Of a stretch of 32,290 bases of DNA, positions 8,301 through 15,146 are shown in pieces. Each line of letters begins with the position of its first letter. The stretch's first letter is position 1. A model generated the notes under the pieces. That model saw nothing but the letters and a program-made list of their open reading frames with translations. It was not told the DNA's origin and ran no database searches. A program made the position numbers and the translations under genes. The stretch is from Solwaraspora sp. WMMD792 (GTDB lineage: Bacteria; Actinomycetota; Actinomycetes; Mycobacteriales; Micromonosporaceae): the NCBI RefSeq assembly GCF_029626105.1, contig NZ_JARUBH010000008.1, forward strand, positions 1 to 32,290, given 5' to 3'.

Positions 8301-8688
8301 CGGTCACCTGCGTCAGCAGGATCTGCGCGACCCGGGCAGCGCGGTCACACGCCGTCGCCCAGCGCCACGCGTGGCCGGTGACGGTGTGCTCGTCGCCGGA
8401 CGGAGTGATCACCGTGGCGTGCCACCGCCAGCGCCGGCCGAGCCAACCCGCGCGCTCGACGCCCGTCGACGCCACGGCGGCCGCCGGCGACGCTGGCGCC
8501 GGTTCGGCGACGGCCGGCCGGGCCACCGGCTTGACGGGGGCGGGCCGGACCGGTGCCGGCGTCCGGAGGGCGGGCCGCCGGGCCTGGCCGAGTGACCTGC
8601 GGACGTCGTCCGGGTAGACGGCCTGACCCGGCCGGGCAGCCATCGCGGCCCGGTACGCCGTCTCGAACTCGTCATCCTCAATCGGCAT
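8293..8688 (-). CDS. Unknown phage protein with P/A-rich linker
   Basis: A 131-residue protein from ATG 8688, which has GGGAGA five to seven nt upstream; the longer in-frame extension to 8832 is not supported. It starts with an acidic helix (M-P-I-E-D-D-E-F-E-T-A-Y), continues with a proline/alanine/valine linker (residues 45-75), and ends with a compact region W-L-G-R-R-W-R-W-H-A-T-V-I-T-P-S-G that resembles a small beta-sheet domain. Function unknown. It overlaps both neighbours by 8-11 nt. Confidence 0.6.
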   Translation of the reverse strand: MPIEDDEFETAYRAAMAARPGQAVYPDDVRRSLGQARRPALRTPAPVRPAPVKPVARPAVAEPAPASPAAAVASTGVERAGWLGRRWRWHATVITPSGDEHTVTGHAWRWATACDRAARVAQILLTQVTDG

Positions 8689-8911
8689 CTCGTTCTCCCA
8701 AGATCGCGGCGTCCCGAGCCGCCGCAGCGGCGGCGAGGACCGGGGACACCGGGGTGGTTGGCAGGGTGATCGGGTGGTGCGCGTCGCCCGGCTCGCCGAG
8801 CAGCCCGCACACGACACAGACCCGGCGGCCACGGTGGTCCGCCGGCAGATCTCGTGTGGCCTGGTGGAGGTGCGGCGGTACCCGCGACCGGGCCGGGGTG
8901 CGGCGGGTCAC
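8678..8911 (-). CDS. Small zinc-finger protein (CxxC...HH)
   Basis: A 77-residue protein whose start is set by GTGA overlap at 8911-8908 and a GAGGAGG site 8 nt upstream. A basic N-terminus (V-T-R-R-T-P-A-R-S-R) is followed by C-V-V-C-G and a downstream H-H, a likely C2H2-type metal site, and an alanine-rich C-terminal helix. The same kind of C-x2-C-G-L-L-G-x-P-G pattern recurs in actinophage mini proteins. Function unknown; possibly DNA- or RNA-binding. Confidence 0.6.
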   Translation of the reverse strand: MTRRTPARSRVPPHLHQATRDLPADHRGRRVCVVCGLLGEPGDAHHPITLPTTPVSPVLAAAAAARDAAILGERDAD

Positions 8912-9174
8912 CGGGATGCCTCCTCGATGACGCCGGCCGGGTCGACGAGCGTTGGTCCGTCGTGGCCGGCGTCGCGGCCGCCACGCACCCGCACCGGGTC
9001 GGGGAGCACCGAGGCGGCCGCCGCCTGTTCCTGGCGGCGGGCCTCGGCCCGCCGGCGCCGCCAGCACAGCGATCCGACCCGACGCGCCCGCGCTTTGGGG
9101 TCGGTGAGCGGCGTCGCGCAGTCCAGGCACAGCACCGGAGGCAGGTCCGGCCGGGCCGGCGGGCGCGCGGTCAC
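8908..9174 (-). CDS. DUF6011-like zinc-finger protein
   Basis: An 88-residue protein joined to both neighbours by GTGA overlaps. Residues 16-40 carry C-L-D-C-x-T-P-L-T-D-P-x-A-R-A-R-x-V-G-S-L-C-W, the pattern of the DUF6011 zinc finger (CxxC, a P-L-T-D-P loop, S/R, then G-x-x-C-W). This small family is common in actinobacterial phages and chromosomes and has no firmly established function. The rest is a basic helix and a disordered tail. The family call is from recalled consensus. Confidence 0.7.
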   Translation of the reverse strand: MTARPPARPDLPPVLCLDCATPLTDPKARARRVGSLCWRRRRAEARRQEQAAAASVLPDPVRVRGGRDAGHDGPTLVDPAGVIEEASR

Positions 9175-9662
9175 GCCAGTCCCTGGGCTCTGAGCCGCAG
9201 CATCCGGTCCGCCTCGGCCGTCAGCAGGGCGGCGGCACGCACGAGGTCGGCGACGCGGTCACCGTGCTCCGGATAGCCATCGACGTACGGCCAGTCGAGC
9301 CAGGTCGACTCCGGATCGGCCCACCAGCACGCCATCTGCCACAGCTGGCCGGACGTGCGCTGGTCATCGTGGACGGCGTCGTACCGCTTGCGTTCGATCT
9401 GCCGGAGCCGTTCCTCCGCGACGCGCAGCAGGGCCGGCGACTGGCAGGACCGGGGCGCGGCCTCCGGCACCATCCGGGCCCGCAGCACATCGCGGACCCG
9501 ACCAGCGGCGGCGACCGCCCGCGACCAGCGGCTCTCACCCGCTGCTGCGGCGTCCGCCGACTCGATCGCGGCCGCCAGGTCGACCAGCAACTCCGGTGAC
9601 TCGAGCGCCGTCCGGGTCTCCGGCGGCACCCGCCACAGCGCCGGCTGGGTCTGCCCGGTCAC
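9171..9662 (-). CDS. Unknown phage protein with H-D-D / W-P motif
   Basis: A 163-residue protein from GTG 9662 (GTGA overlap, GGGGAG 8 nt upstream). Helical throughout. The C-terminal part has an I-E-R-K-R-Y-D-x-x-H-D-D-Q...G-x-L-W-Q-M-A...W-P-Y-V-D-G-Y...R-V-A-D-L-V-R-A-A-A-L-L-x-A-E layout, which matches a widespread phage pattern E-x-Y-x-x-x-H-D-D...L-x-x-A-A...W-P...L-V-x-A-x-A-L-x-x-A-E found in small phage accessory proteins, here by memory only. Function of that family is not known to me. The H-D-D and E residues could form a metal site. Confidence 0.6.
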   Translation of the reverse strand: MTGQTQPALWRVPPETRTALESPELLVDLAAAIESADAAAAGESRWSRAVAAAGRVRDVLRARMVPEAAPRSCQSPALLRVAEERLRQIERKRYDAVHDDQRTSGQLWQMACWWADPESTWLDWPYVDGYPEHGDRVADLVRAAALLTAEADRMLRLRAQGLA

Positions 9663-10576
9663 TGGCTGACTCCCCGAACCGGTGAGGCGGCCATCCGGCG
9701 CAGCGTGTCGACGATCCAGTCGACTTCCTCCACCGGGCCGCCCGGCGGCCGCGACTGGTCGACCACGCCGGCCGACCCGATGTGTCCGCACCACTGGCTG
9801 TACTGGTGGCTCATCGCCCGCAGACGCGGCAGGTAGATCAGCCGCGTCCCCGGCCGGGGTGGCTGGACTCCGGCGTCCCGCAGGTCCCAGTCCAGGGCGG
9901 AGACCTCCCACTCCGACCAGGCCACGACCCGCCGACCGGTCACCCAGGCCGCCACGCCCGGCGCGGCGGCCTCGACGAGCCGGCCGCCGGCCGGCAGGTC
10001 CCGCTTGCGTTTCGGCCGCCGGTCCGGGATCAACGTGATGTGCAGCCGGTCCACCGCCGGATCGGCGAGCGACACGACGACGAGTTCGGCGACGGCGGTC
10101 CGCTTCACCGTCTGCCCCGGCCCGGCGGGGGCCAGGTCGATCGACCGGGTCGCCACCACCATGGCGGTCGGGTCAGCGAGTGCCTCGGCGGCCCAGGCGG
10201 AGGCCTCGGACCGCTGCTGGGCGCGCCAGGCGCGGACTTGGTCGTAGCGGTCCTCGGCGTCGCAGGCCGGGCACCGGTGCGCGCCACGGCCGTTCGACGG
10301 CAGCGGCCCGCCGGCGTCCCACCCGCACACCTCGCAGTGCCGGGGGTAGACGCGGCTGGCCTCGGCCGCCGCCCGCTGCCGGGCGGTCAGCGGCCGCATC
10401 GCCACGGTGTCGGCGACCGTGAACAGGTGCGTGGTGTCCTTGCCGCGGCTGTAGCGGAGGATGCCGGCCGGGGCCTGGTCGGGTGCGGGCTTGCGGCGCA
10501 TCCGGCGCAGCATCGTCACCGTGGCCAGGCCGTCCGGGATCTCCCGCACGCCGTACACCGGCAGGTTGGCCGTCAT
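9659..10576 (-). CDS. Zinc-ribbon protein, possible degenerate exonuclease-like fold
   Basis: A 305-residue protein from ATG 10576 (AGGTGAG site, ATGA overlap with the upstream gene). Residues 73-105 contain C-E-V-C-G-W and C-P-A-C-D, a four-cysteine ribbon. Residues about 140-240 read like an RNase H-fold alternation (A-E-L-V-V-V-S-L-A-D, L-H-I-T-L-I-P-D, G-R-R-V-V-A-W-S-E-W-E-V-S-A-L-D), reminiscent of DnaQ-type exonucleases, but the usual D-x-E metal motif is not obvious, so it may be inactive or unrelated. The C-terminus has a W-C-G-H-I-G segment. It is the largest protein in the middle of the mini-gene operon. Confidence 0.55.
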   Translation of the reverse strand: MTANLPVYGVREIPDGLATVTMLRRMRRKPAPDQAPAGILRYSRGKDTTHLFTVADTVAMRPLTARQRAAAEASRVYPRHCEVCGWDAGGPLPSNGRGAHRCPACDAEDRYDQVRAWRAQQRSEASAWAAEALADPTAMVVATRSIDLAPAGPGQTVKRTAVAELVVVSLADPAVDRLHITLIPDRRPKRKRDLPAGGRLVEAAAPGVAAWVTGRRVVAWSEWEVSALDWDLRDAGVQPPRPGTRLIYLPRLRAMSHQYSQWCGHIGSAGVVDQSRPPGGPVEEVDWIVDTLRRMAASPVRGVSQ

Positions 10577-10887
10577 CGGCTCACCTCTGTCTGTGTCTGG
10601 GGTGATGGCCAGCAGTGCGGGCACCAGGCCGCGCGGTAGCGCTCGGCGACCACGGCGGCCGCGAGCACCTGGCCCTGCTCCCGCTCGGCGGAGCTGACGA
10701 ACCGGCCGCACACCGTCCGGCGCTGCTTGTCGTCGGTCGTCGGCCGGATCTTGTGGGCGGTGACACCGGCACGGGCGACCGCGATCCACACCTGTGCGCG
10801 TGCGCCGGCCGCGCCGGCGAGCTCCGCCGGTGGGGCCGGGGCCCGGGTGGCCGCACGGCGCGGCCACCCGGGCGTACCGGCGGTCAC
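10573..10887 (-). CDS. Small unknown phage protein
   Basis: A 104-residue protein. The start GTG 10887 overlaps the upstream stop (GTGA); another GTG lies one codon earlier. The first 25 residues are P/A/R-rich. The rest contains T-A-H-K-I-R-P-T-T-D-D-K-Q-R-R-T-V-C-G-R-F, a helix with E-R-E-Q-G-Q-V-L-A-A-A, and W-C-P-H-C-W near the C-terminus, so C, CPHC and H residues could bind zinc. Unknown role. Confidence 0.55.
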   Translation of the reverse strand: MTAGTPGWPRRAATRAPAPPAELAGAAGARAQVWIAVARAGVTAHKIRPTTDDKQRRTVCGRFVSSAEREQGQVLAAAVVAERYRAAWCPHCWPSPQTQTEVSR

Positions 10888-11303
10888 CACGACCCGCCCC
10901 GGGCCGTCGACCTGGCCACGTGCTGCGCGAACCACGGATTGACGCCTGCTGTGGCTGGGTTCGCGGCGGCCCACTGGCCGGTGCCGTCGTCCGGCGGCTC
11001 CGCCCGGCGCCGGCCCGTGTCCACGACGGGCACCGGAGCCGAGCGGTACACCCCGCCAGCGGGCGCCGTACGTCCGGTCACGGGCTCCGGCCAGCGTTCG
11101 CCGTCGACCGGCTCCGGCCACGGCAGGGCTGAGGCGGGCAGGTCCTGCGTCAGCTCGACGCGCAGCGCCGACAACTCCCCGGTGTGCATGTCCCAGCCCT
11201 CGTGCCGGTCCTCGGCGGCGGCGGTGCTGAGGAGGCCCCGGCGCACGGCGGCCGCGAGCGCGGCGACCACCAGGCAGGCTGCCGCGACGATCAGCAGAAT
11301 CAT
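10884..11303 (-). CDS. Single-span membrane protein
   Basis: A 139-residue protein from ATG 11303 with GAGAGGA 8 nt upstream and ATGA overlap with its neighbour. Residues 1-22 are a membrane segment (M-I-L-L-I-V-A-A-A-C-L-V-V) followed by positive charges, so probably N-out, C-in. The remainder is soluble, P/E/W-rich, with W-P-E-P repeated twice (W-P-E-P-V-D and W-P-E-P-V-T). One of three consecutive membrane genes in this operon; possible roles include cell-surface change by the prophage, but none is established. Confidence 0.6.
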   Translation of the reverse strand: MILLIVAAACLVVAALAAAVRRGLLSTAAAEDRHEGWDMHTGELSALRVELTQDLPASALPWPEPVDGERWPEPVTGRTAPAGGVYRSAPVPVVDTGRRRAEPPDDGTGQWAAANPATAGVNPWFAQHVARSTARGGSW

Positions 11304-11740
11304 TGCTGCTGTCCTCTCTGCTCGGTCTGGTCGTGGGCGGTGGTGCTGGGGCGGGCGAGGTCCAGGGCGTCGCGGACGTCGCGGGTCAGGCCCGCCACGC
11401 GGGCGGCACGGGCCCAGGGGTCGCCCCGGCCCGCACCGGCCACGGTGACCGCGATCAGCGCCACCACCGCGCCGATCACCGCGCTGACCGGTACCGACAC
11501 CGCCACGGTGATCGCGACGACCGCCCAGGTCGACAGGTCGTGATGGCGCGGCCGGACGGCGAGGGCGGCGGTCACGGACGCCCAGTGCTCGTTCAGGCGG
11601 CGGGTCCGCCGGCGGCGCACCACCACGGCGGCCCGGAGCGCGCCCGCGAACAGCAGCAGCGCGGCCGCCAGCCACAGCGGGTGGATCGGCGCCGTCCACC
11701 ATCCGGACCCGGCCCAGAAATGCGAGGCGAACACCTTCAT
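11300..11740 (-). CDS. Multi-span membrane protein
   Basis: A 146-residue protein from ATG 11740 with GGGAGG 9 nt upstream. It has a hydrophobic segment about residues 20-42 (L-W-L-A-A-A-L-L-L-F-A-G), a basic loop (V-R-R-R-R-T-R-R), and a second long hydrophobic stretch about 70-108 that can hold two spans. The C-terminal tail is charged and Q-rich. The arrangement resembles small membrane proteins of actinobacterial conjugative elements (Spd type), but no family is recognised. It overlaps both neighbours as ATGA. Confidence 0.6.
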   Translation of the reverse strand: MKVFASHFWAGSGWWTAPIHPLWLAAALLLFAGALRAAVVVRRRRTRRLNEHWASVTAALAVRPRHHDLSTWAVVAITVAVSVPVSAVIGAVVALIAVTVAGAGRGDPWARAARVAGLTRDVRDALDLARPSTTAHDQTEQRGQQQ

Positions 11741-11988
11741 CGGCGCGCACCTCCCGCCGGCTGGTGCTCGTCGAGCAGCGCGGCCAGGCGGTCGTGCCAC
11801 GCCCGGTCGGCAGCGGCCCGCCGCGCCTGCCGGGCCGCCACCCGGGCCGCCCGATCAGCCCGCCGGGCGGCGGCCGCACGGCGTGCCCGACCGGCCAGCA
11901 CCCGCACCGCGTGCCCGCCAGCGACGATCAGCGCCATGATCAGCAGCCCGCCGGCCTCGGGCAGCGCGGCTGCGATCCCCGTGGTCAC
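11737..11988 (-). CDS. Small membrane protein with Arg/Ala-rich helix
   Basis: An 83-residue protein from GTG 11988 (GTGA overlap). Residues 5-30 form one membrane span (A-G-G-L-L-I-M-A-L-I-V-A-G-G); residues 32-70 are a long R/A helix (repeated A-R-R-A, A-A-R-R), probably a cytoplasmic coiled coil. Third of the three consecutive membrane proteins encoded here; co-expression by tight coupling suggests they work together. Confidence 0.55.
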   Translation of the reverse strand: MTTGIAAALPEAGGLLIMALIVAGGHAVRVLAGRARRAAAARRADRAARVAARQARRAAADRAWHDRLAALLDEHQPAGGARR

Positions 11989-12680
11989 CGGCGATCACCG
12001 CCCAGGGCGGTCCGGATCGCGCCGAGCACCAGGCCGGCCGTGTCCGGGGTCTCCCACATGCCCCACAGGGCTTGGCGGAGGCAGGCCGGGAGCAGTCCGC
12101 GGCTGCCCAGGCTGCAGGCCAGGGACAGAAGGTGGTGCTGGGCGTCGGTGATGTCGTCGCCCAGGGCGTCATCCAGTGCGGCCAGGTGCAGGGCGTTCCA
12201 TCCGACGACGCCGGGTGAGGTGATGCGTCGGGTCACGGCCGGGTGGTCGAGCAGGCCGGCGCCGGCCAGCAGTTCGACGGCGGCGGCCTCGCACGGGTCG
12301 GTTGCCTCGGCCAGCAGCGCGGCGGTGACGTCGGCCGGCTGGCCCGGTGCCGGGGTGGCCGGGGGGCGTGGCGGGTCCTGCGCCAGCGGTGCCGGGCCGG
12401 CGGCCCGGCCGGCGGCGTGCGCCCGCGCCAGGAGGCCGATCACGACCTGCACGGTCGCGGTCTCCCAGCTGGCCAGCCAGGCGAGCACCCGGTGGTCCAG
12501 GTCGCCCAGCTCGACGCCGGCGTCGACGGCGGCGGCGATCAGGGCTGCCCGGCGCGTGCCCTCGGCCGTGCCGTCACCGGGCCGGATGCGGCCGGTGGTG
12601 TGCAGTTCGGCCAGTTGCCGGGGCAGTGGCGCGGCCAACGCCTCGTCCTCGCTGTTGTACGGTCCGATCTTGGCGGTCAC
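11985..12680 (-). CDS. Unknown helical phage protein
   Basis: A 231-residue protein from GTG 12680 (GTGA overlap). It is almost entirely helical with a P/A-rich linker around residues 100-118. The N-terminal part has N-S-E-D-E-A-L-A-A-P-L-P-R-Q-L and A-W-L-A-S-W-E; the C-terminal part has W-N-A-L-H-L-A-A-L-D-D-A-L-G-D-D. No metal motif, no membrane segment. I do not recognise the family. Confidence 0.6.
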   Translation of the reverse strand: MTAKIGPYNSEDEALAAPLPRQLAELHTTGRIRPGDGTAEGTRRAALIAAAVDAGVELGDLDHRVLAWLASWETATVQVVIGLLARAHAAGRAAGPAPLAQDPPRPPATPAPGQPADVTAALLAEATDPCEAAAVELLAGAGLLDHPAVTRRITSPGVVGWNALHLAALDDALGDDITDAQHHLLSLACSLGSRGLLPACLRQALWGMWETPDTAGLVLGAIRTALGGDRR

Positions 12681-14185
12681 AGGTCACCCCCGGTCGGCTG
12701 TGCCGGCACCACCACGGCGGCGGTTCCCCGCGCAGGCGGGGCCGGCTGGTCGGCGGGGTCGGCGTCGTTGTAGACGTACATCTCGATCGACAGCGGCGCG
12801 GACGACCCGCCGAGGTCATCGGCCGGACCGCCGCCGGTCAGCAGCTCGGCGACCAGGCGCTCACCGACCGGGACCACGTCGGAGCCGAGCTCGGCGGCGA
12901 ACGCCTGCAGACCGGCGAGGTTGGCGGCGCGGCCGGTCACCTGCAGCCGGTCGACCGGCAGGATCGACGGGTCCCGCTCGGCGGCCGCGACCAGGGCGCG
13001 CAGCCCGTCCAGCATCAGCTGACGGCGGGTCCGCACACGCAGCGCCTCGGCAGCGGCGGCCACCGTCTCCTCGTCGACCAGCGGCACCAGGTCGTCGGCG
13101 TGGTGCTCGGCGTACTCCGGGCCGGCCAGGAGCACCCCGACCAGTCCGGCGGCGCCAACCTCGACGGCGCGGACCTCGACACCGGGCACGTCGTCCCGGC
13201 CGGTCGCCACCCACATCCCCGGCCGCAGCTCGGTGGCACGCACCGACGGAATCGCGTCGTCTGGGGCCCGGCCGGCGTCGACGGCGGTGACGTTCGCAGC
13301 TGCGAGCACCGCCAGGCGCGGCCACGCGCCGGCCGGCACGTCGGCCAGGTCAACTCCCTCGGCGGAGATCTCGCCGCACCGCACCCGCTCCGGAGCGCCG
13401 ACCAGCCCGGTGTCCAGCCCGCCGGTCCGGGCCTGTTCCGTCACCACGTCCTCGTGCCCGGCGCAAACCCAGATGGTGCCCGCGTACGTCCGTGGGCCGG
13501 TCCAGCGCAGCGGGTGTGGCTGCGTCGCCACACCGGCCACCGCCGGCCGGCCGCACCGCTGGACGACGTCGACGGCGACGTCAGCGGCCGGGGACACCGG
13601 CACGTCCTCCGGCGAGTCGGCGGTGGTGGCGCCGGCGATGTGCTCGTCCAGCAGCGCCAGCGCCGGAGCCATGCTGTCGAATCCGTCCACGGCCAGCCCG
13701 CAGAGGCACCTGGCGCCGCAGCCGGCCGGGCCGGACCAGCCGCCCGCCACCCCGTGCCCGCCGGCGTCACCGGCCGGGTCGGGGTCGGGGGTCGGGTCGA
13801 CCGGTGCGGTCTCCGGACCGGGGCCGGTGCCCGCCGCCGCCCGCTGCAGCGCCTGGTGCTCCGGTCCGCCGTCGGGGGTGAGCACCGAGTCGGCGGCGAC
13901 CCGCCAGATCTCGCCGCACACCGCCGCCGTCGGGATGATCGGCGCGAACACATCGACCACGAGGCCGGCGGCGCGCAGGCCGGCGGTGGCCTGGTCGACG
14001 TGCGCATCGCACGTCGAGACGGTGCCGGCGTACGCCCCGGTCCGGATCACACCCGGGCGGATCGGGGTCGGCTGGCCGGAGTCGTCGTTGGTGGTGGCCA
14101 CCACGGTGTTGACGGCCGGCTGGCCGCAGATGTCGGACCTGGTCGGTACGGTGTCCGGTTGGTTTTCGGTACTCTCGTGTTCCAC
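12677..14185 (-). CDS. Large phage protein with duplicated zinc-binding unit
   Basis: A 502-residue protein; GTG 14185 has GAGAGG five nt upstream. It contains an internal duplication: residues 20-92 and 211-272 each read C-G-x-P-A-V ... Y-A-G-T-x-x-x-C-x-x-H ... C-G-E-I, giving C/C/H/C metal-ligand sets (C20, C59, H62, C90; C211, C241, H244, C270). A third cysteine patch C-G-A-R-C-L-C-G lies at 156-163. Residues 315-372 look like a small beta-barrel (L-R-P-G-M-W-V-A-T-G-R-D-D ... A-D-D-L-V-P-L-V). The C-terminal 130 residues are helical. Unknown function; zinc-stabilised binding protein is the reasonable inference. Confidence 0.7.
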   Translation of the reverse strand: MEHESTENQPDTVPTRSDICGQPAVNTVVATTNDDSGQPTPIRPGVIRTGAYAGTVSTCDAHVDQATAGLRAAGLVVDVFAPIIPTAAVCGEIWRVAADSVLTPDGGPEHQALQRAAAGTGPGPETAPVDPTPDPDPAGDAGGHGVAGGWSGPAGCGARCLCGLAVDGFDSMAPALALLDEHIAGATTADSPEDVPVSPAADVAVDVVQRCGRPAVAGVATQPHPLRWTGPRTYAGTIWVCAGHEDVVTEQARTGGLDTGLVGAPERVRCGEISAEGVDLADVPAGAWPRLAVLAAANVTAVDAGRAPDDAIPSVRATELRPGMWVATGRDDVPGVEVRAVEVGAAGLVGVLLAGPEYAEHHADDLVPLVDEETVAAAAEALRVRTRRQLMLDGLRALVAAAERDPSILPVDRLQVTGRAANLAGLQAFAAELGSDVVPVGERLVAELLTGGGPADDLGGSSAPLSIEMYVYNDADPADQPAPPARGTAAVVVPAQPTGGDL

Positions 14186-14721
14186 GTCGACCTCTCACGT
14201 CGATGGTTGGGATGGGTGGCCCTTGCCGATGTCGCGGCGAGGGCCGCTGCCGTTTGTGGATGGGGTGCGTGCGCCGGCCCTCCCCGGCACGGCGCACGCA
14301 CCCGACGACGCCCGGACCGCCGTGGGGAAGACCGGCGGACCGGGGCGGTGGCGGCGAACAGCACCAGGGCGCCGGCGGCGGCCAGGGCGGCCGGGTCGAC
14401 CAGCCCGCGCGTCAGCAGCTCGGCGCCGCCGACCGCGACCAGGCCGACCAGCGCGCCCAGCACGAGGGCCACGCCGAGCAGCAGGCGCAGCGCACGAAGT
14501 GCTCCCCGGCCGGCCGGTCGTAGCGACCGCTGGAGTCGGCCCGTGGGGACCACTCCAGGTCCCGGCCGGCCGGGGAAGACCGGGGTTACCCGGCCGGCGG
14601 CGGCGCCCTCCCAAGCAGCCGCCGCCGGCCGAGCTGGACCAGCCACCAGGAGGGCCGGTCCATCCACCAGGGCGGAACGTGAGACAGCGCCCCTGGTGGC
14701 CGTCTTGTGGATGGTGATCAT
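14047..14721 (-). CDS. Phage-end membrane protein ORF (3' end uncertain)
   Basis: The frame from ATG 14721 begins M-I-T-I-H-K-T-A-T, then a G/P/A-rich region, then two hydrophobic spans at about residues 78-98 and 103-120 (L-R-L-L-L-G-V-A-L-V-L-G). After that the frame becomes R/P-rich and runs 139 nt into the following gene, far longer than the 4-8 nt overlaps elsewhere here; another frame instead stops at 14,195, just before the next gene's ribosome site. A sequencing frameshift or a shorter true protein is possible. It is the first phage gene after the host junction; upstream of ATG the frame continues open into the broken aldehyde dehydrogenase. Confidence 0.45.
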   Translation of the reverse strand: MITIHKTATRGAVSRSALVDGPALLVAGPARPAAAAWEGAAAGRVTPVFPGRPGPGVVPTGRLQRSLRPAGRGALRALRLLLGVALVLGALVGLVAVGGAELLTRGLVDPAALAAAGALVLFAATAPVRRSSPRRSGRRRVRAPCRGGPAHAPHPQTAAALAATSARATHPNHRRERSTWNTRVPKTNRTPYRPGPTSAASRPSTPWWPPPTTTPASRPRSARV

Positions 14722-14730
14722 GCCGCGCCC

Positions 14731-15141
14731 CAGCTTGTCGGCCCAGCCGGCGTAGTAGAAGAAGTGCGCCGACGCCAGCGGCAGGTCGACGTCACGGGAC
14801 TCGCGGATCGGTTTGCCGTTGTCCAGCGACTCGAGCACGGCCAGCTCGCGGCTGCGTTCGGCGAGCGCCCGGGCGATCCGGAACAGGTACTTGGCCCGGT
14901 CGCGGCCGGGCATCGGACCCCAGACCCGCTGGTACGCCGTACGCGCGGCGGCCACCGCCCGGTCGACGTCGCCGGGGCCGGCCTCGGCGACCTCGGCGAG
15001 GACCTCCTCGGTGGCCGGGTTGACGGTCTTGCGGGCCCCGCCGTCGGTCGGGTCGACGAACTCGCCGTCGATGAACAGGCCGTACGAGTCGCGGATGGTG
15101 ACGACCGAGCGGGACTCGGGTGCCGGTGCGTAGTCGAACAC
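14731..15141 (-). pseudogene. Aldehyde dehydrogenase, N-terminal 137 codons, cut by phage junction
   Basis: From GTG 15141, five nt after the deoC stop, the sequence follows the NAD-dependent aldehyde dehydrogenase family: G-L-F-I-D-G-E-F-V-D, N-P-A-T-E-E-V-L-A-E-V, V-L-E-S-L-D-N-G-K-P-I-R-E-S, F-F-Y-Y-A-G-W-A-D-K-L. Intact enzymes continue for about 340 more residues, including the Rossmann glycine motif and the catalytic Glu and Cys; here the match ends at codon 137 and the frame reads on through G-R-G into the phage membrane ORF. It cannot be active. In the intact locus it would oxidise the acetaldehyde released by DeoC. The missing 3' part is not in the window. Confidence 0.85.
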
Positions 15142-15146
15142 GCTGA

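Noticed and set aside
9659-10576. Assigning this protein as a DnaQ-type 3'-5' exonuclease
   Set aside because: The catalytic D-x-E and later acidic residues could not be placed; only a loose fold-like pattern remains.
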